Below are positions 26,454 through 35,600 of a stretch of DNA of 64,000 nt, one piece after another; the first letter of the stretch is position 1; each line of letters begins with the position of its first letter. Under the pieces are notes generated by a model. It had not been told where the DNA came from and made no database searches. It saw nothing but the letters and a program-made list of their open reading frames with translations. The position numbers and the translations under genes are program-made. Source of the DNA: JAGVSR01 sp963786675 (GTDB taxonomy: Bacteria > Pseudomonadota > Alphaproteobacteria > Rhizobiales > Hyphomicrobiaceae); assembly GCA_963786675.1 (NCBI GenBank), contig CAWAZY010000003.1:1116001-1180000 (forward strand). The letters run 5' to 3'.

Positions 26454-27248
26454 ATGAAAAGTTTAGTAGTTTCCATTGCACTCTTGTCATTGTGGCCGGC
26501 CTTTTCTGCAACGACGGCAGCGGCTCAGGATAGCGACATTCAGCAGAAGCTTGCCAATCCCATCGCGTCGCTGACGCTGCTTCCCATACAGGTTAACTAC
26601 GACACGAACGTTGGACCGCTGCGGGATGGAACTAGGATCACGACCAACATTCAGCCTGTCACACCCTTCAAGCTTGACAGTGAATGGACGCTGGTGGTGC
26701 GCACCATTGTTCCGATTATAAGCCAGGATGATATATTTCCGGGGGCCGGAGATCAGTTTGGTTTGGGCGACAGTCTGCAGAGTTTCTTTTTTGTGCCCCA
26801 GACCGTGAACGGCTTTACGTGGGGCGTCGGACCGGCAGTGCTCTGGCGTACGGGCACCGACGAACTGCTCACCAGCGGCAAATGGGCTGCTGGTCCCACG
26901 GCCGTTGCACTTCAACAATCTGGCCCTTGGACCATCGGCCTCCTCGCCAATCACATCTGGTCATTTGCTGGCGATGATGAACGCCAGAATGTCAGCAGCA
27001 CGTTCATTCAGCCCTTCCTATCTTATGCAGCAACTGGCGGTTGGACCTACACGTTAAACACAGAGTCAAGCTACGACTGGCAAGCCGAGCAATGGAGCGT
27101 TCCAGTCAATTTCCAAATCGCAAAGCTCACGAAATTTGGCGATCAGCCGGTCAGCATCACCGGGGGCGTGAAGTATTGGGCCGAGAGTCCCGAAAGCGGT
27201 CCCCATGATTTCGGGGGGCGTATGGCTCTGACCTTTATCTTTCCCTGA
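26454..27248 (+). CDS. Outer-membrane protein of the 'neuromedin U'/MetA-pathway type
   Basis: 264 residues from the ATG at 26454 with a signal peptide (LVVSIALLSLWPAFSATTAAA). The mature part has the pattern of the family often annotated neuromedin U or transporter: NPIASLTLLPIQVNYDTNVGP, NIQPVTPFKLDSEWTLVVRTIVPI, GLGDSLQSFFF, ANHIWSFAGD and the final MALTFIFP strand ending in an aromatic. It is a predicted outer-membrane barrel of unknown substrate, with the same orientation as the previous gene and a 129-bp gap. Confidence 0.75.
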   Translation: MKSLVVSIALLSLWPAFSATTAAAQDSDIQQKLANPIASLTLLPIQVNYDTNVGPLRDGTRITTNIQPVTPFKLDSEWTLVVRTIVPIISQDDIFPGAGDQFGLGDSLQSFFFVPQTVNGFTWGVGPAVLWRTGTDELLTSGKWAAGPTAVALQQSGPWTIGLLANHIWSFAGDDERQNVSSTFIQPFLSYAATGGWTYTLNTESSYDWQAEQWSVPVNFQIAKLTKFGDQPVSITGGVKYWAESPESGPHDFGGRMALTFIFP

Positions 27249-27431
27249 GGCGCCGACTTCTTGCCCTTTTAGGTAAATGCGGAGCCAGCCTCCGAGTCGT
27301 CATTCTTGCTGACTGGAGACATTTTTCTCTTCCATTCAGAGTTCAGTCCGAGGCCGATGGTTCTGTGTCCGACATCAGGATCTGTGGCATTGTCACTCTG
27401 CCTTCTTGCTCGCGTCAGGGTCTCAGAAGCG

Positions 27432-29072
27432 ATGTTCTCCACTTTCTTCCGACTGCGGTCACACGTCGTAACCGCATTCGCCATCGGGATCTTGCTTTCC
27501 GCGGTGGCAAGCCCCGCAATAGCTTTCGCTCAAACGGCTAGTGCCGATGCGGATCTCAAGGCTCGGGTCGAGGCGCTGGCCCAGCCTGCGGGGCGTACGG
27601 TAGGTGGCATCCAGATCGCCGCCCACGTATTTCTTCCCAAGCTCTATGCCGCACTCGGCTATCAGCCAGTCTGGACGAATTCCGCGAGCATCGACGCGCT
27701 ATCGAAAATGATCGCACGAAGCTGGGAAGATGGCCTGCTGCCTTCCGACTTCCATGCCGATTACGTGAAGGCGGCCATCACGGCGGCGCCGCAAAACGTG
27801 GCCGAGCGTGAGATCATCCTGAGTGATGCACTCGTGCGATTGCTCTATCAGCTCTACTTCGGCAAGGTGGCACCCAACGGGCTCGATCCGAACTGGAACT
27901 TCGCGCGGCCTGTTTTGACGGAAGACCCTGCCCAGACCATCGGCACGGCGTTGACTGAGGGAGACATTGCAGGTCTCGTTGAAGCCGTTAGCCTCAAGCA
28001 TCCGCTCTACATCGAACTGAAGGCGATGCTTCAGCAATATACACAGTTTGAAGTTTCTGGCGGATGGCCCAAGATCCCAGATGGGCCACCATTGAAGCCC
28101 GGACAGACCGATCCGCGCGTCGCAATCTTGCGCGAGCGATTAAAGGTCACTGGCCAGTGGGAGCCTGGAACAGGCCTCACGGAGCCCAATCTCTATGATC
28201 AAGCGACTGCGGATGCGGTCGAGACATTTCAAGCCGCCAATGGCCTAGACTCTGACGGCATCCTAGGTCCCAGCACCCTGGCGGCCTTCAACGTAACCGC
28301 ATCGGAGCGTGTCGACCAGTTGCGGGCAAATCTGGAACGCGGGCGCTGGCTTCTGCGCACGATGGGACCTGAGGCCGTTGTCGTGAACGTCGCAGGGTTC
28401 TACTTGCATGTCTTTTTAAAGAGCGAAAAGGTCTGGACGACTCGGGTGATCGTCGGACGATCCTATACTAAGACGCCGGTCTTCACAGAATCCATGAAGT
28501 CGGTTGTATTGAACCCGGATTGGACTGTGCCGCAAAGCATCGTGCGCGCTGAGATTTTTCCAAAAGCCTCGGCCAATCCAGGATATCTTGCAGCAGGCAA
28601 TTACTATCTTGCCGATAGTTCCGGCAGATCCATGGCTGACGTTGATTTCGCGGCTTATACGGCGGCCAGTTTTCCCTACCGTGTTGTGCAGAGGCCCGGA
28701 CCCAAGAATGCGCTGGGGCGGGTGAAGTTTCTCTTTCCAAACAAGTACTCGGTCTATTTGCACGACACACCGAACCGCCAGCTCTTCGACAAGTCGGGAC
28801 GTACCTTTAGTCATGGCTGCATTCGCGTCGAAGATCCGCTGAAGCTCGCGGAGATCATTCTGAGCGACCGCCTCGGCTGGGACAGGGCAAAGATCGATGC
28901 GGCAGTCGCCAGCGGAAAAATGCAGTCAATTGCTCTGCCAAAGCCGCTGCCGGTTCTGATCCTTTATTGGACGGTCGACCCCTCCCCAATCGGGGGCGCA
29001 ACATTTCACCGCGACATCTACGGCCGTGATGCCCGTCTCATAAAAGCTCTGGACGCTCCCTTCAAGCCATGA
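27432..29072 (+). CDS. L,D-transpeptidase (YcbB/LdtD-like) with peptidoglycan-binding domain
   Basis: Periplasmic enzyme that makes 3-3 cross-links in peptidoglycan. 546 residues from the ATG at 27432. The signal peptide (VTAFAIGILLSAVASPAIAFA) is followed by a scaffold domain (YQPVWTNSASIDALSKMI), a peptidoglycan-binding domain near residues 255-285 (ATADAVETFQAANGLDSDGILG) and the YkuD catalytic domain with SHGCIRVE (catalytic Cys near residue 462) and HDTPNRQLF. Domain order and length match YcbB. It is carried inside the tRNA-Arg element, which is unusual cargo. Confidence 0.9.
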   Translation: MFSTFFRLRSHVVTAFAIGILLSAVASPAIAFAQTASADADLKARVEALAQPAGRTVGGIQIAAHVFLPKLYAALGYQPVWTNSASIDALSKMIARSWEDGLLPSDFHADYVKAAITAAPQNVAEREIILSDALVRLLYQLYFGKVAPNGLDPNWNFARPVLTEDPAQTIGTALTEGDIAGLVEAVSLKHPLYIELKAMLQQYTQFEVSGGWPKIPDGPPLKPGQTDPRVAILRERLKVTGQWEPGTGLTEPNLYDQATADAVETFQAANGLDSDGILGPSTLAAFNVTASERVDQLRANLERGRWLLRTMGPEAVVVNVAGFYLHVFLKSEKVWTTRVIVGRSYTKTPVFTESMKSVVLNPDWTVPQSIVRAEIFPKASANPGYLAAGNYYLADSSGRSMADVDFAAYTAASFPYRVVQRPGPKNALGRVKFLFPNKYSVYLHDTPNRQLFDKSGRTFSHGCIRVEDPLKLAEIILSDRLGWDRAKIDAAVASGKMQSIALPKPLPVLILYWTVDPSPIGGATFHRDIYGRDARLIKALDAPFKP

Positions 29073-29142
29073 GCCTTCAAAGCTTGAACGGCCTTGAACT
29101 TGCTGTCGATGATCGCGATTCTGTTCGCATCCAGAAAATCGA

Positions 29143-29402
29143 TGTCACGGCACAGCTCGGAGACGCTGTCCTCGCCGCGTAAGCCTTCGAGGAATATGCG
29201 GATCTTCTCCTCTGCCGAGAAGTGTAGTCTGGTGACTTGCCGGATATCCCTGACGGTCACCTCCGCGATTTGCGGAGCCTGCTTGTTGCGTTGTCTCATA
29301 GTGTCCCTCCGAGGGGTTACGATGAGCCACAAACTGTCTCTTACGCAATCAGCCTCTTACGCAATTAGCTCAGTCTGTCCGGTTGGTACTGACGGGGAAC
29401 AG
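29143..29402 (-). mobile_element. Remnant of the same IS3-family element
   Basis: About 260 bp similar to 24480-24721, comprising the orfA start (MRQRNKQAPQIAEVTVRDIR...HFSAEEKIRIFLEGLRGED) and the terminal repeat through CTGACGGGGAACA. The rest of the IS is missing. A short internal duplication (CTCTTACGCAAT twice, near 29337-29363) is present. It differs at many positions from the full copy, so it is older or of a different lineage. Confidence 0.75.
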
Positions 29403-29529
29403 CTCAAGACCACTTCGGGTCGTTCGTGCGGGCTGGCAACCAACCGGGCGAAAATATTCGCCGAAACCAGACCTAGGATCAGCGGGTTGGGCTGAGCAGG
29501 AGCATGCCGGTTTGTCTCTCTATCAAGGA

Positions 29530-30180
29530 GGTAAGCCACGGAAAAGGGAACAAGCATGCGCAGGTAAAAAGCAGACGCAAAGAGCGCCCTGGAACAAGGG
29601 CAAATTGATCGGAGCAAAGCCGCCCCTCCGGCCCAGCCACGTCTGGTCGATACGAACGGAGCTGCAAATTGAAGGAAAGGAGCGTGATCTCGCATTGTTC
29701 AACTTCGCGATCGATAGCAAGCTGCAAGGTTGTGACGTCGTCGCCGTTCACGTCGATGACATAGCCCCAAGCGGCTACTCGATGGACCGCGCGACCATCC
29801 GACCAAAGAAGATCGGCCGGCAGGTGCGTTTCGAGCTTACAGACTGGATGCGCATGGCCATCGACGACTACTTGAGAGGTACCGGGCGACAGTTTGGTCA
29901 GTTTCTGTGGCCGGCCGCAACGATGATGGCAAGCACGGCTTGAACACGCGTCAGTACGCACGGCTCGTCCAAGAGTGGGTCGCAAGCATCGGTCTCGACC
30001 CAGCGAAGTTCGGCACCCATCCCCAGCGGTCGGACGAAGGCTGTGCTGATCTACCGGCGAACCGGCAAACTCCGTGCGGTTCAGCTACTGCTCGGGCAAT
30101 CCAAGAATGAGAGCACTGTGAGGTATCTCGGCATAGAGGTCGATGATGCGATAGAGATTGCGGAGAAGTTCGATATCTGA
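29530..30180 (+). pseudogene. Tyrosine recombinase, decayed by two frameshifts
   Basis: Similar in pattern to the ~200-residue tyrosine recombinases common in rhizobia-like bacteria. The first frame has APWNKGKLIGAKPPLRPSHVWSIRTELQ, RDLALFNFAIDSKLQGCDVV and RFELTDWMRMAIDDYLRGTG. A shift near 29905 moves to the frame with HGLNTRQYARLVQEWVASIG, and a second near 30030, at the active-site HxLRR region, moves back to TKAVLIYRRTGKLRAVQLLLGQS and STVRYLGIEVDDAIEIAEKFDI. It lies 440 bp from the right attachment site, so it is the likely former integrase of this element. The start codon is not certain. Confidence 0.8.
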
Positions 30181-30452
30181 CCGGGCGTCGCAACACCCCC
30201 GGCAACGGACAAGCTCGGCGACGTCTTTGGCGTCGCCGAACACGTGCGGCCGATGTCCGCTAATGGGATGTCGCTGGCATTGAATCGGGTGTCAGCCTTG
30301 ATCCTCGCAACACACCATTTGGATTACTTGGCGCGACGTACATAGGGCGCCCAAAGCAACCTATCTATCTAGGTGCCGCTGGCTTTGAGCAACAGATTTG
30401 GCCAGTTCTAGTTGCGGCGGCACGGACATTTTTTGCAGGAGCAACAGCAAGT

Positions 30453-30529
30453 TGGAGCGCCCGGCAGAGCTCGAATCTGCAACCCCCAGCTTCGAAGGCT
30501 GGTGCTCTATCCGGTTGAGCTACGGGTGC
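30453..30529 (-). tRNA. tRNA-Arg(TCG), complete copy carried inside the element
   Basis: A 77-base cloverleaf including CCA. D-arm GCTC/GAGC, anticodon arm CCAGC-CTTCGAA-GCTGG (anticodon TCG), variable loop GGGTT and T-arm GCAGA-TTCGAGC-TCTGC are all perfect. The acceptor pairs at 6 of 7 positions (A3:C70 mismatch), with T as discriminator base, which is unusual. The T-arm, variable loop and acceptor closely match tRNA-Arg(TCT) at 61979 but not the split host tRNA-Arg. Confidence 0.85.
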
Positions 30530-30621
30530 GAACTGGATCGATACGATCGGTACACGGTTCGCAGAAAAACGGCAATTCGCCAAGCCATTGAGCCCGCAAT
30601 TCTTTTCCGATGGGACAACGA

Positions 30622-30661
30622 CTTCGAAGGCAGATGCTCTATCCAGCTGAGCTACGGAGCC
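30622..30661 (-). pseudogene. 5' half of the split tRNA-Arg(TCG): right attachment site
   Basis: The minus strand reads acceptor GGCTCCG, TA, D-arm GCTC...GAGC, A, anticodon 5' strand TCTGC and loop CTTCGAA, then leaves tRNA sequence. Joined at TTCGAAG to the 3' half at 22944-22988 it gives a normal 77-base tRNA-Arg(TCG). Confidence 0.85.
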
Positions 30662-30761
30662 TGGCGCCGATCACGCTGGCTCAGCCTAGCATGAGGCGGC
30701 CACCGGCTGGACAGATCACGGGCGATCGCGGTCTGGGTGGACGAGGTCAGGGTGGACGAGG

Positions 30762-31517
30762 TCAGGCCTGGCCCGGCGCGTAGGCGACCCACACGTTCGG
30801 TTCTTCATAGCGCCCCGTGTGGCGGTCCAGGTCGATGACCACGGGCACGAGCCCGCCACTCACCTCAAAGGCCCCTGATCGATCGAAGGTCTGCCCGGTC
30901 CATGTTTCCCAGAAGGGCACCGGCTCATCGACCACCATCGATCGGGCACATGGCCCGACAAGGCGGCCACCCGCCGATAGATGGCTGCGAAGCCAAGGGT
31001 CGTACGGCCGGCCCGCCTTGTCGGTCCATGTAATGTAATCGTCGATGGCAACATTGGGGTGGCGCGCCTTGGCCGACGGGCGAACCGGCGCAATCAAGCC
31101 GTTCAGTCCACGCCGTGCCGCCAGCGCCTGCAGTTCGCGGATCATGATGCGCGCATAACCCTTGGCGCGGTAGATTGCCGGCACGGAGATGGCCAGAGCA
31201 CCCAGCATGTTGGCGGCCTCGCCCGCCTTTCGCTCGGCGGCGCGCTCCACGATCCAGTCCCAGCCCTCGGGCGGCAAATTGGCCGCGTCACAAGCCAATG
31301 GCACGCAATTGGCGACCGCGACGGGATAGCCTCGGTCGGCGTCCACGAGGCAAAGCTGGAAGTCGGCGTACGTTTCCAGGAGTTGGGCGTACAGTTCGTA
31401 ATGGGGGCGTGTGCAGTTCAAGTAACCCAGTTCGTTCCATGCCGCCTGCTCTATGGCACTGGCCGCCTTTCTCAAACCAGGATCCTCGGCCCGGCTTCGC
31501 ACAACAAGATTTTGCAT
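30762..31517 (-). CDS. GNAT-like acetyltransferase-related protein
   Basis: 251 residues from the ATG at 31517. The centre (ANMLGALAISVPAIYRAKGYARIMIRELQALAARRGLNGLIAPVRP) looks like the acetyl-CoA-binding motif A of GNAT enzymes with the R/G-x-x-G-x-A loop. The C-terminal half (WLRSHLSAGGRLVGPCARSM, VPFWETWTG, EPNVWVAYAPG) is typical of larger, less studied GNAT relatives. It is likely cytoplasmic; no substrate is assigned. It lies just outside the tRNA-Arg element. Confidence 0.6.
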   Translation of the reverse strand: MQNLVVRSRAEDPGLRKAASAIEQAAWNELGYLNCTRPHYELYAQLLETYADFQLCLVDADRGYPVAVANCVPLACDAANLPPEGWDWIVERAAERKAGEAANMLGALAISVPAIYRAKGYARIMIRELQALAARRGLNGLIAPVRPSAKARHPNVAIDDYITWTDKAGRPYDPWLRSHLSAGGRLVGPCARSMVVDEPVPFWETWTGQTFDRSGAFEVSGGLVPVVIDLDRHTGRYEEPNVWVAYAPGQA

Positions 31518-31814
31518 CACACCCGCCCTGACCAACCAAACCAGGGATACGGGCCACACGCCCCTATCCCGCTTCAGTTGTACACATTCTTAACAACTCG
31601 TTAAGATTGATATATGCAAACTTGTACAATTTCAAGTTGTTTCTTGACGATCCCGCTTGCCTGATCGCAGGCCTACTTTTGCTGATCTCGTTCAATGTGT
31701 TATTCCCGTTCCGCGTCGGTTTTGGCGCTGAGATGGCCACGCTTCTCGCGGAGGTAGAAATCAATTGTTCAACTTTACCGTGTAATTCCTTCGGACGCCC
31801 GGAGGACCAATTTC

Positions 31815-34154
31815 ATGACTCATGCCGATCCTCAGCAGTCCAATCTCACGCGCGCCACCCCCTATCGACAGCCCGATGAAGGGGATTTGCGACGCCTCAT
31901 GACCCTGACCGCCGGCGGGATCACCGCGGCGGGCCTCCTCCTCCTGGCGGTGATCATCTATGCCGCGTGGACGGCCAACAGGAGCGCGACGGAACGGGAT
32001 CGGCTGCTGCTGCACAACGCCATCGATCGCAGCATTCTGCGCACGCTCAACGAACAGAAGAGCGTGGCGTGGTGGGACGAGGCCTACATCAAGATTTCAA
32101 GCGGCGCCCCGGACCTGGAATTTCTCGATAGCGAATTTGGAATCTTCCTGTCCGAGACCTACGGTCACGACAAGATCTTCCTGCTCGACCCGCAGGATCG
32201 GCCAGTCTTCGTCTACACCGGCAACACCCGTCGCGAACTCGGCGTGTTTGACCGCTACGAAGAGATGCTGCGCCCTGTCGTTGCGGAAATCCGCGCCGGC
32301 GGAACCGGCACACTGCGCAAGCGGCCGGATCTGTTCGGCGATGACCAACGGCACTATCGGACCATCGGTGGTGCAGCGACAGAAGCCCACTGGTCCGGGC
32401 ACGTTATCGCCGTCGACGGACTGCCTGCGGTCGTAACGGCACTGACCATCCTGCCCAACGTCGATATGAGCCTCAAAAAGGGCACACCTCATCTTCTGGT
32501 CAGCATCAAGTATATCGACAAAGAGTTCGTGAGTGACATCGGCCGCCTGTTGCTGATGGACGATCTGAAAGTGACGCTGACCCGGCAGACCGCACAGGGC
32601 GTCGTCTCCGACGTGCTTATGGGCGACGACGGCCGGCCAACGGGCTATCTGAGCTGGACGACACGGCGTCCGGGGAAGTTCTTGCTCTCGATCATCCTGC
32701 CACTCGTCTTTGTCGGCGTCCTCGCGGTTGCCGCGCAGGCCGCCATCATGCTGCGCCGTCTAAGCCACACATCGCGGAACCTGGCGCGCCAAGAATTGCG
32801 CTCACGCCATGCGGCCCGGCACGATGCCCTCTCGGGACTGCCCAACCGTGCGCACTTTGCCGACAATCTCACCCGCACACTCTCCAGTCCGGCGATCACA
32901 CAGGGAAACCAGCGCGCCATCGTCGCCTATATTGACATCGACCGCTTCAAGGACGTGAACGATACGCTGGGTCACTCCGCGGGTGACGCGCTCATCAAGC
33001 AAGTCGCCGACCGTCTCAAATCGCACGTGCGCTCGGGTGACTTCATCGCACGCTACGGCGGCGATGAATTCGCAATCCTTTGGATATCGTCCGATCCGCG
33101 GGCTGCGACGATCCTGGCCGAGCGCATCGCCAACGCCTTTGTCGGTACGATCGATATCGAAGGGCAGTCCCTCGCCGTCAGCGCATCCATCGGCATCGCC
33201 GTGGCGCCCGACAACGGCTCGACAGGCGAGGAGGTCATGCGCCACGCGGACATCGCGCTTTACGAAGCGAAGAATGCGGGCCGGAATTGCGCCGTTGTCT
33301 TCAGTGACGACATGGCCGAAGTGGTCGAAGAGCGCCGCCGAATTGAGCTGGATTTAGCGGTCGCGCTGACTGAGAACCAGCTCGATCTTTGCTACCAGCC
33401 TATCATCTCCTGCCTGTCCGGCGACATCATCGGCGCGGAGGCGCTACTGCGATGGCGCCATCCGGAACTCGGCTACATATCTCCCGCTGTGTTCATTCCC
33501 ATAGCTGAGCAGTGCGGGCTCATGCCGGCCGTTGGCGAGTTCGTCCTGGTTCGCGCCATGCGTGATTGGCACCTCTGGCCCGACCTCGAAGTCTCCGTCA
33601 ATCTCTCGCCCGTCCAGTTCCGCCAGCCCGATCTCGTTGAGCAGTTGGAACGCATGATCCAGCACCACGCTGTCGATCCCCGCCGCTTCGTCCTCGAGAT
33701 CACGGAAGGCGTATTGATGGATGCTGGGGAACGCACCCGTCACGTGCTGGAGCGCATTCGTACGATGGGCTTCAGGACTGCGCTCGACGACTTCGGCACC
33801 GGCTACTCGAGCCTCGCCTATCTTTGCAACTTCCAATTCGACAAGATCAAAATTGATCGCTCCTTCGTCAGCGGCCTGTCGCGATCGCAAAGTTTCCAGA
33901 CCATCGTTCAGTCCGTCATCACGCTCGGCAAGGGTCTCGGCATGACCATCGTCGCGGAGGGCGTGGAAACGGAAAGCGAGGCGCTCACCATGACGCAGTT
34001 CGGATGCAGCGAGATGCAGGGCTACTTCTTTGCCAAGCCCATGACCGTAGCAAGCCTGCAAGACCTCCTGGCGAAGAATCGCCGGCTGGGGTCCTGCATC
34101 ACGGAGGGCGCGCGCGCCATCGAGATGCCCCAAGCGGACGTGGCGCAAGCGTGA
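31815..34154 (+). CDS. CHASE4-GGDEF-EAL cyclic-di-GMP signalling protein
   Basis: 779-residue inner-membrane protein with membrane helices at about 29-50 and 282-305 framing a CHASE4-type sensor domain (WWDEAYIKISSG). The GGDEF domain near residue 415 has an intact GGDEF and an upstream RSGD inhibitory site. The EAL domain has GAEALLRWRHPE (near 540), LDDFGTGYSSL, KIDRSFV and EGVETE. Both synthesis and breakdown of cyclic-di-GMP are therefore possible. The gene lies upstream of the secretion and polysaccharide loci, processes often controlled by this messenger. Its stop overlaps a GTG that could start the next gene. Confidence 0.95.
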   Translation: MTHADPQQSNLTRATPYRQPDEGDLRRLMTLTAGGITAAGLLLLAVIIYAAWTANRSATERDRLLLHNAIDRSILRTLNEQKSVAWWDEAYIKISSGAPDLEFLDSEFGIFLSETYGHDKIFLLDPQDRPVFVYTGNTRRELGVFDRYEEMLRPVVAEIRAGGTGTLRKRPDLFGDDQRHYRTIGGAATEAHWSGHVIAVDGLPAVVTALTILPNVDMSLKKGTPHLLVSIKYIDKEFVSDIGRLLLMDDLKVTLTRQTAQGVVSDVLMGDDGRPTGYLSWTTRRPGKFLLSIILPLVFVGVLAVAAQAAIMLRRLSHTSRNLARQELRSRHAARHDALSGLPNRAHFADNLTRTLSSPAITQGNQRAIVAYIDIDRFKDVNDTLGHSAGDALIKQVADRLKSHVRSGDFIARYGGDEFAILWISSDPRAATILAERIANAFVGTIDIEGQSLAVSASIGIAVAPDNGSTGEEVMRHADIALYEAKNAGRNCAVVFSDDMAEVVEERRRIELDLAVALTENQLDLCYQPIISCLSGDIIGAEALLRWRHPELGYISPAVFIPIAEQCGLMPAVGEFVLVRAMRDWHLWPDLEVSVNLSPVQFRQPDLVEQLERMIQHHAVDPRRFVLEITEGVLMDAGERTRHVLERIRTMGFRTALDDFGTGYSSLAYLCNFQFDKIKIDRSFVSGLSRSQSFQTIVQSVITLGKGLGMTIVAEGVETESEALTMTQFGCSEMQGYFFAKPMTVASLQDLLAKNRRLGSCITEGARAIEMPQADVAQA

Positions 34155-34189
34155 CCGGCCCGACCGCACCGGCAGAAAAGGCACCTAAC

Positions 34190-34990
34190 ATGTCCAGACG
34201 CGAAACCGCCGCCTACGACAATCCTGAGACCAACGCCGACGCGGACTGGAATGCCTTCGATCCCGAGGCCTATTTTCAACACTACTACGCCGACCCCCAT
34301 TCCGATGATCTCCGTCTCACCGCGTTGGCCGCTCGCGCAATCGCCACAGCCGAACCGGTCACGCGGCCGCTCGATCTTCTCGACGTGGGGACCGGAGCCA
34401 GTCTCATCCCGTTGCTGTGCGGCTTGCCCAGGGCGCAATCCTTGACCGCTTGGGAGTATGGCGCGGCGAATGCCGCCTGGCTCCGCCATGAATTGGACAA
34501 GCCTGCCCTTCGGCCCGCATGGAAAACGATCTGGGCCCATGCGCGCGCTGCCCATGCCGCAACCAATGCCGCGCTTGCTCCGGGTGAATTGCCTGACAAC
34601 CCCCTGGTCCACCTCGCGGCACGCACCCGTATCGTCGAAGCTTCATTGTTCGATCTCCCCGCCTGCAACTGGGATGCCGTCACAATGTTCTTCTGTGCGG
34701 AATCCATCACGACGGACGAAGGCGAATTCTGCCACGCCCTGGATAGGGTTTGCGGGGCGGTGCGTCCTGGCGGAACATTCGTCGCCGCTTTCCTCGTTCA
34801 ATCCGACGGCTATACCGTTGCGGGACGGCGCTTCCCCGCCCTTCGCATGAGCGCCGAATACATCCAGTTGCACTTGACGTCGCGCCTCGCGGACCCCGTC
34901 TTCGAAAACATCGGCATCGTCACTGACGAAATTCGCAGCGGCTACACCGGCGCTCTGTTCGCCTGCGGGCGCATCGCACCTCGAGTTTGA
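34190..34990 (+). CDS. SAM-dependent methyltransferase-like protein
   Basis: 266 residues from the ATG at 34190 (AAAGG upstream). A GTG at 34151, overlapping the previous stop codon, is an alternative that adds 13 residues. Features include WNAFDPEAYFQHYYADPHSDDL, the SAM-binding glycine loop LDLLDVGTGASLIPLL, WDAVTMFFCAESIT and VRPGGTFVAAFLVQSDGY. The architecture resembles the NNMT/PNMT/TEMT group of small-molecule methyltransferases. Translational coupling to the GGDEF-EAL gene is likely. The substrate is unknown. Confidence 0.75.
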   Translation: MSRRETAAYDNPETNADADWNAFDPEAYFQHYYADPHSDDLRLTALAARAIATAEPVTRPLDLLDVGTGASLIPLLCGLPRAQSLTAWEYGAANAAWLRHELDKPALRPAWKTIWAHARAAHAATNAALAPGELPDNPLVHLAARTRIVEASLFDLPACNWDAVTMFFCAESITTDEGEFCHALDRVCGAVRPGGTFVAAFLVQSDGYTVAGRRFPALRMSAEYIQLHLTSRLADPVFENIGIVTDEIRSGYTGALFACGRIAPRV

Positions 34991-35600
34991 ACCCTCACTC
35001 TTCGTTCCCCTTTGCGCCGCACTGCCGCCTCCACGGCTGATTGCGCATGCGCGAACCTCATGCGAACCCGCCTGAACGCCCCGCAGCGCCGCCGAAATCC
35101 CGCATCAGACCTTGGTCTGATCTACATCAGACCTCAGGTCATCGCGACAAAGGGACCAAGTTCCGTGTTTGCAGCCGCGGCGGCATGACACGGTTTGATC
35201 CAGCTCATTGACAGGATCAGCGCAGGGTTGCGCGCCGTTCAATTTCTGATCTGGACCTGTCGATAACACTCCGATTTGGCCGGGCTCACGTGGCCTAACC
35301 AAAGCGGTCCATTGATCCGCCGAAGAAAACCCGGCGAACCGATTGCAAATGAAAATGGCTGCCTGTCTCGCAACGCCAGCTTTCTCATCAACCCGCCCGG
35401 AGCGGGCTGATCGCGAGCGGACGACTTCTGAACAACAAACGACACACGCTCCGCGCCGGATCACCGCCCGCCTTCGCGGTGCGGCCGAGACCTTCACCGC
35501 TGCATTGAGCCCGCACAGCGCGCACCTCTCTTCGCAGCACCACCACGCATTGCAGTGCCGATTTTCATAAACACCGACGACATAATGGGGAGATCACGTC
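34991..35600. other. 610-bp upstream region of the RTX peroxidase operon
   Basis: No gene is supported. It contains a palindrome (35105-35120) and a degenerate second copy 22 bp further (35127-35142), and otherwise mixed sequence. A GGGGAG lies at 35586-35591 before the ATG at 35601. Confidence 0.5.
35105..35142. promoter_or_regulatory. Candidate operator: palindrome TCAGACC-TT-GGTCTGA with a second weaker copy
   Basis: A perfect 7-bp inverted repeat at 35105-35120, then TCAGACCTCAGGTCA at 35127-35141. The 22-bp (two-turn) offset suits binding of two dimers on one face. The 16 bases CATCAGACCTTGGTCT recur exactly at 59851-59866. The regulator is unknown. Confidence 0.45.

Larger units (their letters stand above)
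22982..30629. mobile_element. 7.6-kb integrated element in the anticodon loop of tRNA-Arg(TCG)
   Basis: The element is bounded by the core TTCGAAG at 22982-22988 and again at 30622-30628. It carries an IS3-family copy, a truncated AraC-like regulator, two outer-membrane proteins, an L,D-transpeptidase, an IS remnant, a decayed tyrosine recombinase next to the right end, and a complete tRNA-Arg(TCG) that can replace the one it breaks. Joining the inner flanks gives an attP-like site in which CAACG and CGTTG flank the core. Bounds and content are seen in sequence; mobility is inferred and the recombinase is defective. Confidence 0.75.
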
